This document shows, piece after piece, positions 1-10,793 of a DNA stretch of 64,000 bases; positions within the stretch are counted from its first letter, which is position 1; each line of letters starts with the position of its first letter. Origin of the DNA: Linyphia triangularis (lineage: Eukaryota; Arthropoda; Arachnida; Araneae; Linyphiidae); the NCBI GenBank assembly GCA_963978545.1, contig OZ021727.1:20181943-20245942 (forward strand), given 5' to 3'. The notes beneath the pieces were generated by a model that searched no databases, was not told where the DNA came from, and saw nothing but the letters and a program-made list of their open reading frames with translations. The position numbers and the translations under genes were made by a program.

Positions 1-199
1 ATTTCATGAAGCTTATTAAAAAATATATAGATATATCGTTTGGGCTAAATATTACAAAATCGTTTGCTCTAATGAAAGTCATATTCTAAAAATTGAATGA
101 TGTATTCCATATTTCTGATCAGAACTTTCTACATTGTATTGTTAAGCAGTTTCTGTCTTTTCAGCAAATGCCTTTTCAAAAACAATTTAATATATCAAA
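1..199. other. AT-rich sequence, no gene seen
   Basis: Low-complexity AT-rich DNA. A pyrimidine tract followed by CAG near 160-166 could be the splice acceptor of the broken exon that follows. Nothing else is supported. Confidence 0.4.
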
Positions 200-428
200 A
201 TGGAAGTTTGTTTATTGTGCAAAAAAGAAAAGAAATTGTTGGAACTCAACGAAGAATCATTCCAAAAATGCGCAGAAGTAATAAACTTCCCTAAACAGAA
301 AAAGATCAAGTATGGAAAGATTATTCTGTCTCCATATCTTGTATATCATTTAAGATGTTACCGAACGATTACGACGTTAAAGAAAGAATATTAAAATGAA
401 TTGGACAACAGCACATCACCCAAAAAAT
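200..428 (+). pseudogene. Broken exon with a CxxC...HxxC zinc-binding-like domain
   Basis: The frame starting at ATG 200 reads a short protein with a CxxC pair at residues 4 and 7 and a YHxxCY motif near residue 50, spacing that suggests a small zinc-binding fold. A TAA at 392-394 interrupts it. The same frame stays open after the stop to an excellent splice donor (GTAAGT at 429), so this looks like an exon killed by one nonsense mutation. A candidate acceptor precedes it around 165. CxxC/HxxC domains of this style are common in multicopy, transposon-associated arthropod genes; that link is inference. No downstream exon was recognised. It could also be a fortuitous frame in a repeat. Confidence 0.4.
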
Positions 429-474
429 GTAAGTAGAATTTGTTTAATTAAGTGATATACGATGATATCTTTAC

Positions 475-1175
475 GTACCCAAAGCTGCACTTACGGGTTG
501 ATCTGCCGGACTGTTCCTGCCAAATGCGGTTCGGCAGACCAAGCGATTCTTACTCGGTAGATAATTATCTTCATTCCCTGTGAATTTCTGAGTGATGTTC
601 GAAGAGGTATTTTGGCACCCAAAAAGTGCATTTTCGGATTGGTCTACCGGACAGTTCCGGCCAAATGCGGTTCGGCAGACTAAGCGATTCTTACTCGGTA
701 GGTAATTCTTTTCATTTCCTGTGAATTTCAGAGTGATGTTCGATGAGGTATTTTGGTACCTAAAAAGTGCACTTTCGGATTGGTCTGCCGGACAGTTCCG
801 GCCAAATGCGGTTCGGCAGACTAAGCGATTCTTACTCGGTAGGTAATTCTTTTCATTTCCTGTGAATTTCAGAGTGATGTTCGATGAGGTATTTTGGTAC
901 CTAAAAAGTGCACTTTCGGATTGGTCTGCCGGACAGATCCGGCCAAATGCAATTCGGCAGTCCAAGTGATTATTACTCGGAAGATAATTCTCTTCATTTC
1001 CTGTGAATTTCAGGGTGATGTTCGTCGAGGTTTTTTGGTACCCAAAAATTGCTCTTGCGGTCACGCTTTTTGGACACTTCCGGCCAAATTCGCTTCGGCA
1101 GACCACGCGATTGTTAATCAGCTAGCATAACTCTACATTCCATATGAGTTTCAGAGTGATGTTTGATGAGGTCCA
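475..1175. repeat. Tandem repeat, 141-bp unit, about 5 copies
   Basis: A landmark beginning caaatgcggttcggcag recurs at 521, 662, 803 and 944, and diverged at 1085: spacing is exactly 141 bp each time. The middle copies (662 and 803) differ at about one base; the outer ones are more diverged. Because 141 is a multiple of three, the minus strand stays open for 211 codons through all copies (1106 down to 471), giving a 47-residue repeat with two cysteines per unit. No start context, splice site or homology was seen that makes it a gene, so it is annotated as a minisatellite-like repeat that may be derived from coding sequence. Confidence 0.85.
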
Positions 1176-1235
1176 AATTTTGCAGTCGCCTCTCAGTCTA
1201 CAATGTAATACATAAGGGTAATTTTAAGTAAAAAT

Positions 1236-1976
1236 ATGCAATTTCAAAGTACGAATGCAAAGCGTCAAAATATGCATTGGAATATTTTTGAATATGGGGC
1301 TTTTTCACTTATTACGGTAGCATATGAAAGCGAGTATGTTAAGTCTTTTGAGAAGGGACTTTCCTTCTCACGAATTTATCCAAGATATTACGAGGATAAG
1401 TTTTTGATAGAAAATTCAAGATATGTGACTGTACTTGAAATTTCAAAAGTGTGTGCCTTCGGAAATATTACCTTTTTAAAGACTAAATATTAATTTTAAC
1501 AGTAAATGATGGTTTAAAACTTATTATTGTGTGAAATGAAGTATTTTCAGTCCAAACGATGTGGAAAATCTTAAAAATTGAATATTTATTTCTTATTATC
1601 CAATTTTATAAATTCAATAATTTTTTTTATTATAAATTCCAGCTTAAGACTCTATTTTATACTACTTTAAAAATCAGTTGGTGGCAACGTTGTAGTATGG
1701 CAAGGTTATCTTTTGATAAATTGACAAACTTTGTTTTAATTTAGATAAATTTAAAAGATTTAATTTTTTTTATGCGGATTTTCGTAGTGGTTCGTAAATC
1801 CCAATAAGCTAGTTCCTGGCCTGATTAGCCGTTATGAGCTTAAAAATTAGGTCGCGTTTTCACGAATGAATTTTTTCATTATTTAAGGAGGATAAATTTT
1901 TGATAGAAAATTCAATATACTTTTTTGAAGTATTGGCTTTTAAGGACTAAATATTAAATTTAACAACGAAATTTTA
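1236..1976. repeat. Diverged direct duplication, about 490 bp apart
   Basis: A block at about 1369-1505 (tcacgaat, then a GA-GGATAA-TTTTTGATAG stretch) recurs in diverged form at about 1859-1975. An 85-codon open frame at 1236-1493 lies across the first block, but the second copy does not preserve it, so I do not call a gene. The rest of 1176-2090 is AT-rich with nothing else recognised. Confidence 0.35.
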
Positions 1977-2091
1977 ACAAATTAAGTTTTTTAAATTTTA
2001 ATATATTTTTTTAATGAACCAATTTTAGTATAGAACTCATTTCAACGCCATTCCTTAATATGGACTTATAGGATCTTCTATATACGTCTGT

Positions 2092-2168
2092 AGACGAAGT
2101 GATAGAGGGGAGTTGAACCAGGGATTCCTAGATCAATAGACAGACGTATTAACCACTGGACAAAAGTG
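2092..2168 (-). repeat. tRNA-like relic (Gln-like), SINE head or tRNA pseudogene
   Basis: Read on the minus strand, the segment has an A-box-like gtccagtggttaa and a B box ggttcaactcc at tRNA-like spacing, with a 7-nt loop centred on TTG between them. The anticodon and T stems pair poorly, so a working tRNA is unlikely. It lies directly against the left end of the TIR element that follows. Confidence 0.4.
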
Positions 2169-2170
2169 AC

Positions 2171-4183
2171 CTACTAGCGGGACCGCCGCGAAATGTAGAA
2201 ACATATTTATATCGGGCCTGGTACAACCAGATGGTGCTCTTATCTTATGCGACGCTAACCGATGGATGAAAATGTAAAAAACTATTCTATGAACTGGATT
2301 GTACATACGGCATTGAAATTTATCGATAGCTAAAATGTTTCTTTTTACCCTTTTTTTATTTAATTAACAAGCTGAAATGTGGAAAGGATAATTCTATAAA
2401 GGAGTGACTTTCATGTTTGAAAACTTTACAGGTAAGTTGTATCATGTTATTAATGTATTGATTTCACCCTTTTACTATTCGAAGTTAGGCTTAATCCTAT
2501 CGTAACTCAAACAATCTCTCATAAAAATTAAAAAAAGTTTTATTTCATAATTCTATTTTAAATATTCTTTTGAAAATATAATTTTGTAAAACTGATGATG
2601 ATGAAGATGTTTGTTTCTTACTGAAACAACTATCATGCAAACATTTGCTGATTTTTTAATATCATTAAAAATAGTTAGAAAGTAATCTTTCTATTTATCA
2701 CTTCATTTAAGTTGAAATTATATTTTAATGGCTATACTCGTAAACAAAACCTGATGATGTTTCTTTTCTTAATACCAAGGAATGTAACAAGAATATATGA
2801 TACCGATGGAAGAATAGACCAGTTAGAAGAATAAACGATAAAATCTAAAAGAAAATGTAAACATTGCAAAAAAAAGACTGGTTGTTGTGTGTTCAAGAAT
2901 ACCGCATTATTTTTTATTGTCTGATCATTCAAAAAGTGCCAATATGTATTCGACAGAATATTTCCCATAGACTGTATTTTTTTTTTTTTTTTTTTTTGGA
3001 GAAGAAAAAAATAATCACGAATTAAAATGGCTTTTGAAATGTAATGCTAATAAGATGGTTCATAGTTTAAAAAGTATATAATAATGATCTCAAGTCGCTC
3101 TCTTCTGAAAAATAAAAGATGTACTTCACTACTTTTTATTTCAGTAGTTAGTTGCATTGATTAATATTGTTTTTTTTTTTTTTTTTTTTTTTTTTTTTGT
3201 AATTATCAATTGTATGAATGCTAAAAAGATATTTTTATAATTTTTTTACTGACATTTATTTGTAAATATATAAAAACATATTCCTAGGGAATAATTTTTA
3301 TGATTTCATTTTGACACTTATTTTCAAATCAACGAAGTCTTATTTGTTTTCCCATCTGATGACTGTGGTTAGCTCTCTGGCCATGCATGCCAAAGGTGCC
3401 AGGTTCGAATCACGGATAAGGCATGTATGTTCATTGTGGTTCGGAATCAACTTTAAGCTGTATGTCCCATCCTCCTTAGCCGTCACTGTGTATAAGAATA
3501 GGTCGTTGAGCTCATAAACCAACCAACTTATTTGTTTAAAAATGAAAATACCCTATTTGAAATAATTTAGCATGTTCTTCTTGAGGAAATACATTGCTTA
3601 AAAAGGAAATTTTAATTAGAATATTAGGTACTAACACTTTACAATTTTTAAATTCCTATTATATTCAAAGTTGAAATACAATTTTTGTATAATAATTTAG
3701 TGTTTGTATTTTTGTAATGTTTATTCTTTTAAATACATATTGTTTTAATGTATTGCTTGTTATGGTATTGAAATTATTTAAGATGTATTAGTATATGAAT
3801 ATATTTCAGAGAATTTTCAACCCGAATAATCTACTATAAAAGGAATATTAGTATTATTGAAAAAATCTAGTTATAATTTCAAGAATTTGCCTTAGTGTTT
3901 TAATTTAAATCCCACTCTCGGTGCTTTTACTTCATGAAATTAAATAGCTATATCTGAATATTCTACAATTAAACACTTTAACGTATTAAAACATTTAATA
4001 ACTCACTACGTAATATTTTATAGAAATTACCAAAGATGTTTAATTACATCTGTGGATTACGGACTACGGTAGACGCGGCCTTCGTGTTTTCATCCATCGC
4101 TTAGCGTGACGTCATCAAACTTAGTACTGGGCCCTATACAGAGTAGAGAGTATCATAGTTTCACGGCGGTCCCGCCACTAGTG
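2171..4183. mobile_element. DNA transposon with ~100-bp terminal inverted repeats, non-autonomous
   Basis: The left end (2171-2274) is an inverted, diverged copy of the right end (4083-4183). Shared blocks include ACTAG(tgg)CGGGACCGCCG at the tips and a gctaa-cgatggatgaaaa block about 85 bp inside. The tips resemble CACTA-type ends, but the target duplication is not clear (possibly cct). The 1.8-kb interior has no transposase frame. It is AT-rich, with a poly-T run at 3166-3198 and a SINE. Confidence 0.6.
3345..3535 (+). repeat. tRNA-derived SINE
   Basis: An A-box-like tagctctctgg (3370-3380) and a consensus B box ggttcgaatc (3402-3411) are spaced as in a tRNA gene, with a stem-loop between them whose loop reads CATGCAT (anticodon position TGC, Ala-like). 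A non-tRNA body follows and ends in an aaccaaccaac tail at 3518-3528. This is the layout of an RNA polymerase III-transcribed SINE. It sits inside the TIR element. Confidence 0.55.
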
Positions 4184-4194
4184 CCTAGTTGTTG

Positions 4195-5906
4195 TATCTG
4201 TCATTCGTACACGAGACCACCACATAGCCCTTCCCAGTGAATCGCGAATAGGAGTTGATAGAAAATAGGGCTCCTGAGCCATGATGGAGCAGGGATGAGG
4301 GATAATGACGTCACTAGAAGTGGACGTGACCGGGCATGCCGTCACCGGAAGTGACATCATCGGAAGTCAAGTGACAGGAAGTGGTGTTGTGTTGTTTCCC
4401 CTGCTGCTGTTAGTTTTGGTTTCGTTATAGGCTGTTTGTGTATGACGTCACAGTGGGAATGACGTCATAATTTTTTTATATCAAAGTTTCGAGCGGTGGC
4501 AACACTTTTGGGTTTCGGTTTATGTTTCAGACGGAGTTGAGTTGTTCTAGGGCTGCTTCTTAGCGAATAAGTTAGAGTTATAGGCTTTTTGACTAGTGAC
4601 GTCACAGTGGGTATGACGTCATTCATGATTTTACAAAGTTTAGCTTTAAGAGAGTGGTAACACTTTTTATTTTCGATTTACCTTGAAAGAGGAGTTGAGT
4701 TGTTCTAGGGCTGCTTCTAAACGAAAACATTATGGTGATAGGGTTTTATTGCGTTCCGTCATAGTGTTAATCTAGTGGAAATAATGTCATGGCATTCTGA
4801 ACGTTAAAAGTTTAAGGTGGTGGCAACACTTATTAGTTTTGGTTTATCTTTAAGGTGGAGTTGAGTTGTTCTAGGGTTGCTTCTAAACGAATAACTAAGA
4901 GTTATAGGCTTTTTTTTTTTACTAGTGACGTCACAGTGTTAATGTAGTGAGAATTACGTCACGACTTGCTTTATGTTAGAGGTCGACAAAATGCTTGCTT
5001 GCGATTGGTCGGTTTTAGACACGTGATTAAATACTCTCTTCTGATTGGTCGATTTTAAACATGTAACTAAATACACCTCTCATTGACTATAAGGTTTAGT
5101 AAGGCAGTTTTCTACTAAGTTTAATGTAATTGTGGCGCCATTTAGTGGTAGGAATGAATATAAATTATACAGTTTATAACTTTTCATGCTTCACCATTAA
5201 AAAACTTCAAATACATGCAAAGATAATATATTAACACAAATGTGTACAGTTTCTGATTGAGTTGAATTTTTTCTATAAGTGCTTAACACCTTTAAACTAA
5301 TTTTGAGTGATATAACCGCAAGACACTTTTTAAGGAATCAGGTTTAATAAATGTTAGACACATAGAGTCTCTTTTTTTTTCTCAATAACAGTATGAAATG
5401 TAAACATAAATTAAAATTTATGAGATAAAACAGTTTAAACTTTTCAATCTTAACGTGAAAATTTATTTTACAGAGTTTAACATGTCATTAAAAAGTTTTT
5501 TTTTATTGTTGTCATAGTTTTTGAGAGACAAAAGAACTTAATAGATTAGAGTTAATTTTTAATATTCAGCAATTGAAACCCATTAGGGAAATTTAAGCAA
5601 TGATTTTACAATTATTTTAAGGTTGAGTTAGTCTGACCCTGTCGAAAGAATTAGTAGCTGTAATGTATTCACACGTGAGTTTGCATACTACAATATTAGT
5701 AATATACATTTCCAAAAAACGGAATATTTATCACTTTGAATAGAAAAATGACGAGTTTTATTTATGTAAGTATTATTCTCAATTTTGGGAATTTTAAATG
5801 TACTATCCATATTTTATTGAGGAATCTATAATTATTTTCTTCTTCTTTCAGAATGGTTTAGGAAAAACATTTCATTTTAGTGAGAACAATGTTTTCAAAG
5901 AGATGG
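4195..5906 (+). repeat. CRE-rich tandem repeat family, left copy
   Basis: The first ~850 bp contain diverged tandem units of about 158-166 bp. Each typically carries one or two TGACGTCA palindromes, a ggtggcaacactttt block and a gagttgagttgttctaggg block; the last starts at about 4536, 4694 and 4860. A ~900-bp AT-rich single-copy tail follows. The whole segment is repeated in reverse orientation at 56229-59253, and the unit part again at 63350-64000. Homology to the right copy stops near 5906. TGACGTCA is the CREB/ATF consensus; regulatory use is inference. Confidence 0.8.
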
Positions 5907-6027
5907 AAATACATAACTTTACGATATACCAACCTTCAAATACTTTGAAATTGATTCTGTTTGCTACAGTTTTTAATTTAAAGCTATACTGTACTATGCG
6001 AGTGATATTATATATCTTAGCTACTTA

Positions 6028-7660
6028 CAGGGTTTCCGCGCATATGGAAAATCAGGGAAAGTCATGAATTTAGACATAGGGTCAATTTTGTCATGGAAAG
6101 TCATGGATTTTGAACAAAAAAAGCCTAAAAGTCATGGAAAAACAGTGAATTGCATGGATTCCAAAAAATCTTACGCAAAATCACGTGACTATGACGTCAT
6201 AAACACCATGATTGTATTCGTTGTTACTTCGACGATTCATAGATTCATCTGCGTTTTTATTTACTTTATTGATAGAAACAACGGTTACAGTTAAAAACTC
6301 CGGCCAATGAAAAGAATTTCTGAACTCCAAACTTATGACATCACGCAAGTAGGTCTCGGTGAAAAAAAAATTCATAATGTAAGAACTGAAATAAATTAAT
6401 TTCATAATCTTTACTTTTGGTTTGACTCCGTATGCTACTGGTTTACATTGTTCATACCAAAACATTTTATTTTTGATTATTTAATTTACTTATATTTTCT
6501 TATTCCTTCTTCAAATATTTACTTATTATTAAAGATTGATTAGCTTTTTTAACATCTGAAATATCAAAGAATGGAAAATTATTTTTCGCTGTTTCTTCTG
6601 GTTTCGACGTATCGTCGTTACTGATTATTTGGTGAGTACCTATTCCTCTGCATTTATTGGAAAAGTCTCTTGCAGGCTCTAGGGTGGCGACTGAACAGGG
6701 AATTTCACTATTCTGGAAAAATTAAGGAATTGCATAAAATTTGAACTAGCTAACGCGCTTCATTCCATAAACATGGAATGTATTGAACTTCTGAAATCAA
6801 AGCCACGGAGATCTAAGTTCTTCTCTGCCATTTTTATCGGACGAGGGCTACGGAAACAGAAAGGACGGTGAACGAAAATTAATGTTTGGGGGTAGCGGTA
6901 AGATGTAGCGGCAAAATGTTTCACCCAGACGCTCATGTTCATCATTGCCGGCCGGACCCATACTTCCGTAGTAATCAATGTACACATTAACGCAAGCGGT
7001 GCCGCTCCTTTGTTCTACCGACAGTCGCTTACACTTGCCGTTCGTATAACTTCAATCTGACTTAATCCTTTACTAGCATGATTATTTTTAAACTTATTTT
7101 TTGTCAACAGTATGTATGAGAACCCTAATTATTTACGTATTATTTCTGTTAGATTTTTAGTTATTCTATAACTTAGCAGCGCGGCAGCTCGCATCCATAT
7201 TGTTAAAAAGAAATTCTTCAACTTCAATCTAACTGCATCCTTTACAAACATGAATATTTTTCTTTTTGCCTTGTGTTTTCTGTTAACAGAATATATTAGA
7301 AGCCTAAATTCCTTAATATTTCAAATTGATTCCATCAGATTTTTTTTCGGTTTTATTTACCCTTAATAGCTCTGTTACACACCTCGCTCTGTTTTAAACA
7401 CCTTTACTGTATTATTTTCCTATGCTTAGTTTACTTACATGAAACGAGGATTTTTTACTCAATATAAAACTTATAGTAATCATTTTACAATCATATACAA
7501 TAATTTATTCACTAGGTTGCGTTAGTAAAATAATAAAATTCTTGAGTCAGGTTCAATGTTTTTAATGTGATTTCTTGAGTCATGGAAAATCATTTGCTTA
7601 AGTCATGGAAAGTCATGAAAAGTCAGGGATTTGGGACATTTAAGATTGGCAGAAACCCTG
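6028..7660. mobile_element. hAT-like non-autonomous element
   Basis: Ends are CAGGGTTTCC (left) and its complement GAAACCCTG (right). The flanks share tactta(c) on both sides (6022-6028 and 7661-7667), a 6-8-bp target duplication depending on where the end is placed. Both terminal regions are rich in a repeated gtcatggaaa motif. No transposase is encoded; the longest frame (minus, 6181-6465) has no recognised domain. Confidence 0.7.
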
Positions 7661-7849
7661 TACTTACTGTCTATGTTAAAATTTATATTACCAATAAACT
7701 TGTTAGAAATTAATCTGTCTATGTTAGTTATATTAATCAAGATAGTTTTTATTGTTCAATGATACTTAGTTAAGTTGATGAATGGCAATACAGAACTAGC
7801 TGCTAATGCTGAATAGTGATGTGATAACTGATTTTGGATACTCTAATGC

Positions 7850-9480
7850 CTAAATAAGAGAGAAAAAGTAACATACTTGAACATCTTACAACTAAGAATT
7901 CAAAAGTGAACGTGAAAATTTACTTTACGAATAAAAATCATGTCTTTAAAATGTGTACGAATATCACTAAATAAGAGAAAAAAAGTATCATACTTAAACT
8001 CTTTACGACAAATAACTTTAACATTAACGTAAAAAAAATTTACTTTACACATAAAAATCACTTTATAATGTGTAAAAATATCGCTAAATAAGAGAAAAAA
8101 ATAACTTACTTAAAATTTCTAAGATAAATATTTAACCTTTACGCGAAAATTCCCTTCATATATAAAAATCACGACTTTAAAATATGACATGCAAGAGAAA
8201 AGTAACGTACTTAAACTTTCTATGACAAGTAACTTTAACATTAACGTAAAATTTTACTTTACACAGAAAAATCCCGACTTTAAAGTATGTAGAAATATCG
8301 CTAAATAAAAGGGGAAAAAATAACATACTTGAACTTTGTACGACAAATAACTTTGACATTAACGTAAAAAATTTACTTCACATATAAAAATCACGTCTTT
8401 AAAATGTGACGTGTAAGAAGAATTAGCATACTTAAAATTTCTACGCCAAATAATTTTAACATTTGCATGAAAATTTACTGCATATATAAAAATCATGTCT
8501 TTAAAATATCGCTAAATAAAAGAGAAAAATAACATACTTAAACTTTTGTACGACAAATAACTTTGACATTAACGTAAAAAATTTACTTCACATATAAAAA
8601 TCACATCTTTAAAATGTGACGTGTAAGAAGAATTAGCATACTTAAAATTTCTACGACAAATAATTTTAACCTTTACGCGAAAATTTACTACATACATAAA
8701 AATCATGTCTTTAAAATATGTAAAAATATTGCTAAATAAAAGAAAAAAGTAACATACTTAAACTTTATACGACAAATAACTTTAGTATTAACGTAAAAAT
8801 TTACTTCACATACAAAAATCACGACATTAAAATGTGATATGTAAGAAGAATTAGCATACTTAAAATTTCTACGATAAATAATTTTAACATTTGCATGAAA
8901 ATTTACTACATATATAAAAATCAAGTCTTTAAAATATCGCTAAATAAAAGAAAAAAGTAACATACTTAAACTTTCTACGACAAATAATTTTAACATTAAC
9001 GCAAAAATTTACTTTACACATAAAAATCACGACTTTAAATTTGGCATGTAGGAGAAAAGTATAACATACTTATAATTTCTATGACAAAGAATTCAAACAT
9101 TGCCATTCATGTCTTTAAAATGTATAATGACAACTCTAACTTTTAGAAAAAAGAAACACTAAAAATTTACAAGGCAAAGAATTTAAAATTGAACGTGAAA
9201 ATTAACTTTACATGTACAATCATACTCTTATATCAACGATAAATAAGATAAAAAAGAAGCTCTAAAAATTTATAAGGCAAAGAATTTAAATAATACGCGA
9301 AAATTTACCTCACATATAAAAATTATGTCTTTCAAATATGTAAGAATAACGCTAAATTAGAGGGAAAAAAATACTAAAAAAATTATAAGGTAAGGAACTG
9401 AAACAATACGCGAAAATTTATTTCACACATAAAATTGTTATCTTCAAAATGGTAGGAATAATGCTAAATTAGAGAAGGGG
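7850..9480. repeat. Satellite, ~105-115-bp monomers in ~212-bp dimers
   Basis: About 15 monomers follow a gctaaata-agagaaaaa / acatacttaaactttctacg / acgtaaaaatttactt scheme. Between about 8190 and 9050 two monomer types alternate: type A starts (ctaaataaaag) are near 8299, 8510, 8730 and 8938; type B starts (gtaagaagaattagcat and relatives) are near 8408, 8618, 8836 and 9043. The repeat unit there is therefore a 207-220-bp dimer. Outer monomers are more diverged. No coding potential. Confidence 0.85.
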
Positions 9481-9504
9481 GGAAGAAAAGTAACTAACTC
9501 ATCC

Positions 9505-9695
9505 AGTGAGAATGCGTTTTACGCCCCCTCTCTCTCCTCCTCCCTCTTTTTCTGGCGATTTTGCGCCAAGTATGGTTTCATTACAACTTGGCATCCATTT
9601 TGACAAACCTGTACAATTCAGTAGTATAGTGTCAATTCAACTTGGCGGCATTTTGAAAAGTTGCCAAGGGGAGGGGCGTATAGCGCATTTTAACT
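9505..9695. mobile_element. 191-bp MITE with 8-bp target duplication
   Basis: Flanked by actcatcc on both sides (9497-9504, 9696-9703). Terminal inverted repeats are AGTgAgAATGCGtttTACGC and AGTtAaAATGCGctaTACGC, and the interior has further inverted aacttggc / gccaag blocks. No coding capacity. The 8-bp duplication fits the hAT superfamily, though the tips are not CAG-type. Confidence 0.8.
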
Positions 9696-9703
9696 ACTCA
9701 TCC

Positions 9704-10047
9704 AAACAACCATCTAGAGATACCCAGAAATTGAACAAAACAACAGCACCGCCAATTCAACTAAAAAATCTCTTATGGTATCCTATACTGTTTCTGTTCC
9801 AAACTTACTACTGGTATTTGGATTGATATATATTCTCTAAATTTGGTGATTTCCAAGTAAACATACGCATATTAGTGCAGAAGAACTAAAAAATATTACA
9901 AACAGCATTTTTAATGTGCTGAAGACTGTTATCCATTTCTGATTATTATTGAATAGCAAAATCTCTTCCAATCTTTTTAATGTGAGATATTTCATGTGTT
10001 TTGAGTTCAATTTAATTGAGATAATCTTTCTCTTTGGGTAACAATAT
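9704..10047. other. Intergenic DNA, nothing recognised
   Basis: About 340 bp between the MITE and the solo LTR. AT-rich, no long frame, no repeat recognised. Confidence 0.4.
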
Positions 10048-10793
10048 TGTTACGAATTTTTGTATATTTGTAAATATTTCGTAGTGTTAATTTTGTAAAT
10101 AGATAAATTTCTATACATTTCGCATAAGGCAATGCAATAGTTTGTTTCCCTGCAATATGGGTATCGATGCTTGATAACGAGTTTTACAGAGGTAACTCTG
10201 GGAAGCGAGTTTTAAGGAGCAGGGCATTTAACGTTATGGTAATTGTAATCTCGCCAAATTGGCGAGATAGAGCCAAGTTGGCGACGGTTTTGGCGACTAA
10301 TTTTTGTCGCCAAATTTGGCGAGAAATCACCAAATGTCGCTAAACTAACTTGGCGACAAATTGGCGACATTTTTGGTCCCCATGTACATGTATAGGACTT
10401 TTCGACTACGATCTGGAAAGTTCTCCAAATATCTATCTCTAGAAGTTTCAGGAGGTTTCACCTCCCCTATATAAGGAGTTAGTTTCTGACTCAGTTGATC
10501 TTGAGTCACTGAGTTAGCTGTTAGCTGAGTCCGTTAGTTGACTGGAATTACTGAATCTCAGTGAACATTCCGAGTAGTTCTAAAGCGAAATGTATTGCAT
10601 TGTCTTTTGCGGCGATTTAGCAGTTGTCAAGTTTTTAACTGCTGTTTTGTGCTCTATTGAGGTGAAAAGAGCTGTATTGTGTCTACTAGAACGAGAAGTT
10701 CTGGAGCTGTAAGAGTTAGAGTTATATTGGAATAAATTTCTGCAAGTTTTGATCTGCTTTGGCTTCAAATCTTTCGAACCCGTCTACGCAACA
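10048..10793 (+). mobile_element. Solo LTR, Ty3/gypsy family B
   Basis: A TG...CA-bounded 746-bp LTR (TGTTACGAATT ... ACGCAACA), about 90% alike by eye to the LTRs of the element at 37929-46891, and flanked by ATAT on both sides (10044-10047, 10794-10797). It has a TTGGCGA/TCGCCAA array (10245-10375), a TATATAAG box near 10469, a TCAGTT initiator-like site near 10491 and an AATAAA signal near 10730. With no internal region, it was presumably left by LTR-LTR recombination. Confidence 0.92.
10245..10375 (+). promoter_or_regulatory. TTGGCGA / TCGCCAA array in LTR U3 (E2F-like)
   Basis: At least eight copies of TTGGCGA or its complement lie in about 130 bp, in both orientations, upstream of the TATA box. 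The same array is present in the three other family B LTRs. The heptamer is the core of E2F/DP sites (TTTSSCGS); the site at 38206-38217 reads TTTGGCGGGAAA, a full consensus. Function is inferred. Confidence 0.55.

Noticed and set aside
471..1106. 211-codon minus-strand open frame as a protein-coding gene
   Set aside because: It exists only because the 141-bp tandem unit is a multiple of three. No start context, exon borders or recognised domain; the plus strand is also partly open.
1236..1493. 85-codon plus-strand frame
   Set aside because: Not conserved in the diverged duplicate about 490 bp downstream, and no recognisable domain.
2092..2168. Functional tRNA gene
   Set aside because: The A and B boxes are recognisable, but acceptor, anticodon and T stems do not pair well.
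7850..9480. CRISPR-like array
   Set aside because: The monomers are full-length satellite repeats with no unique spacers, and the sequence is from an animal nuclear genome.
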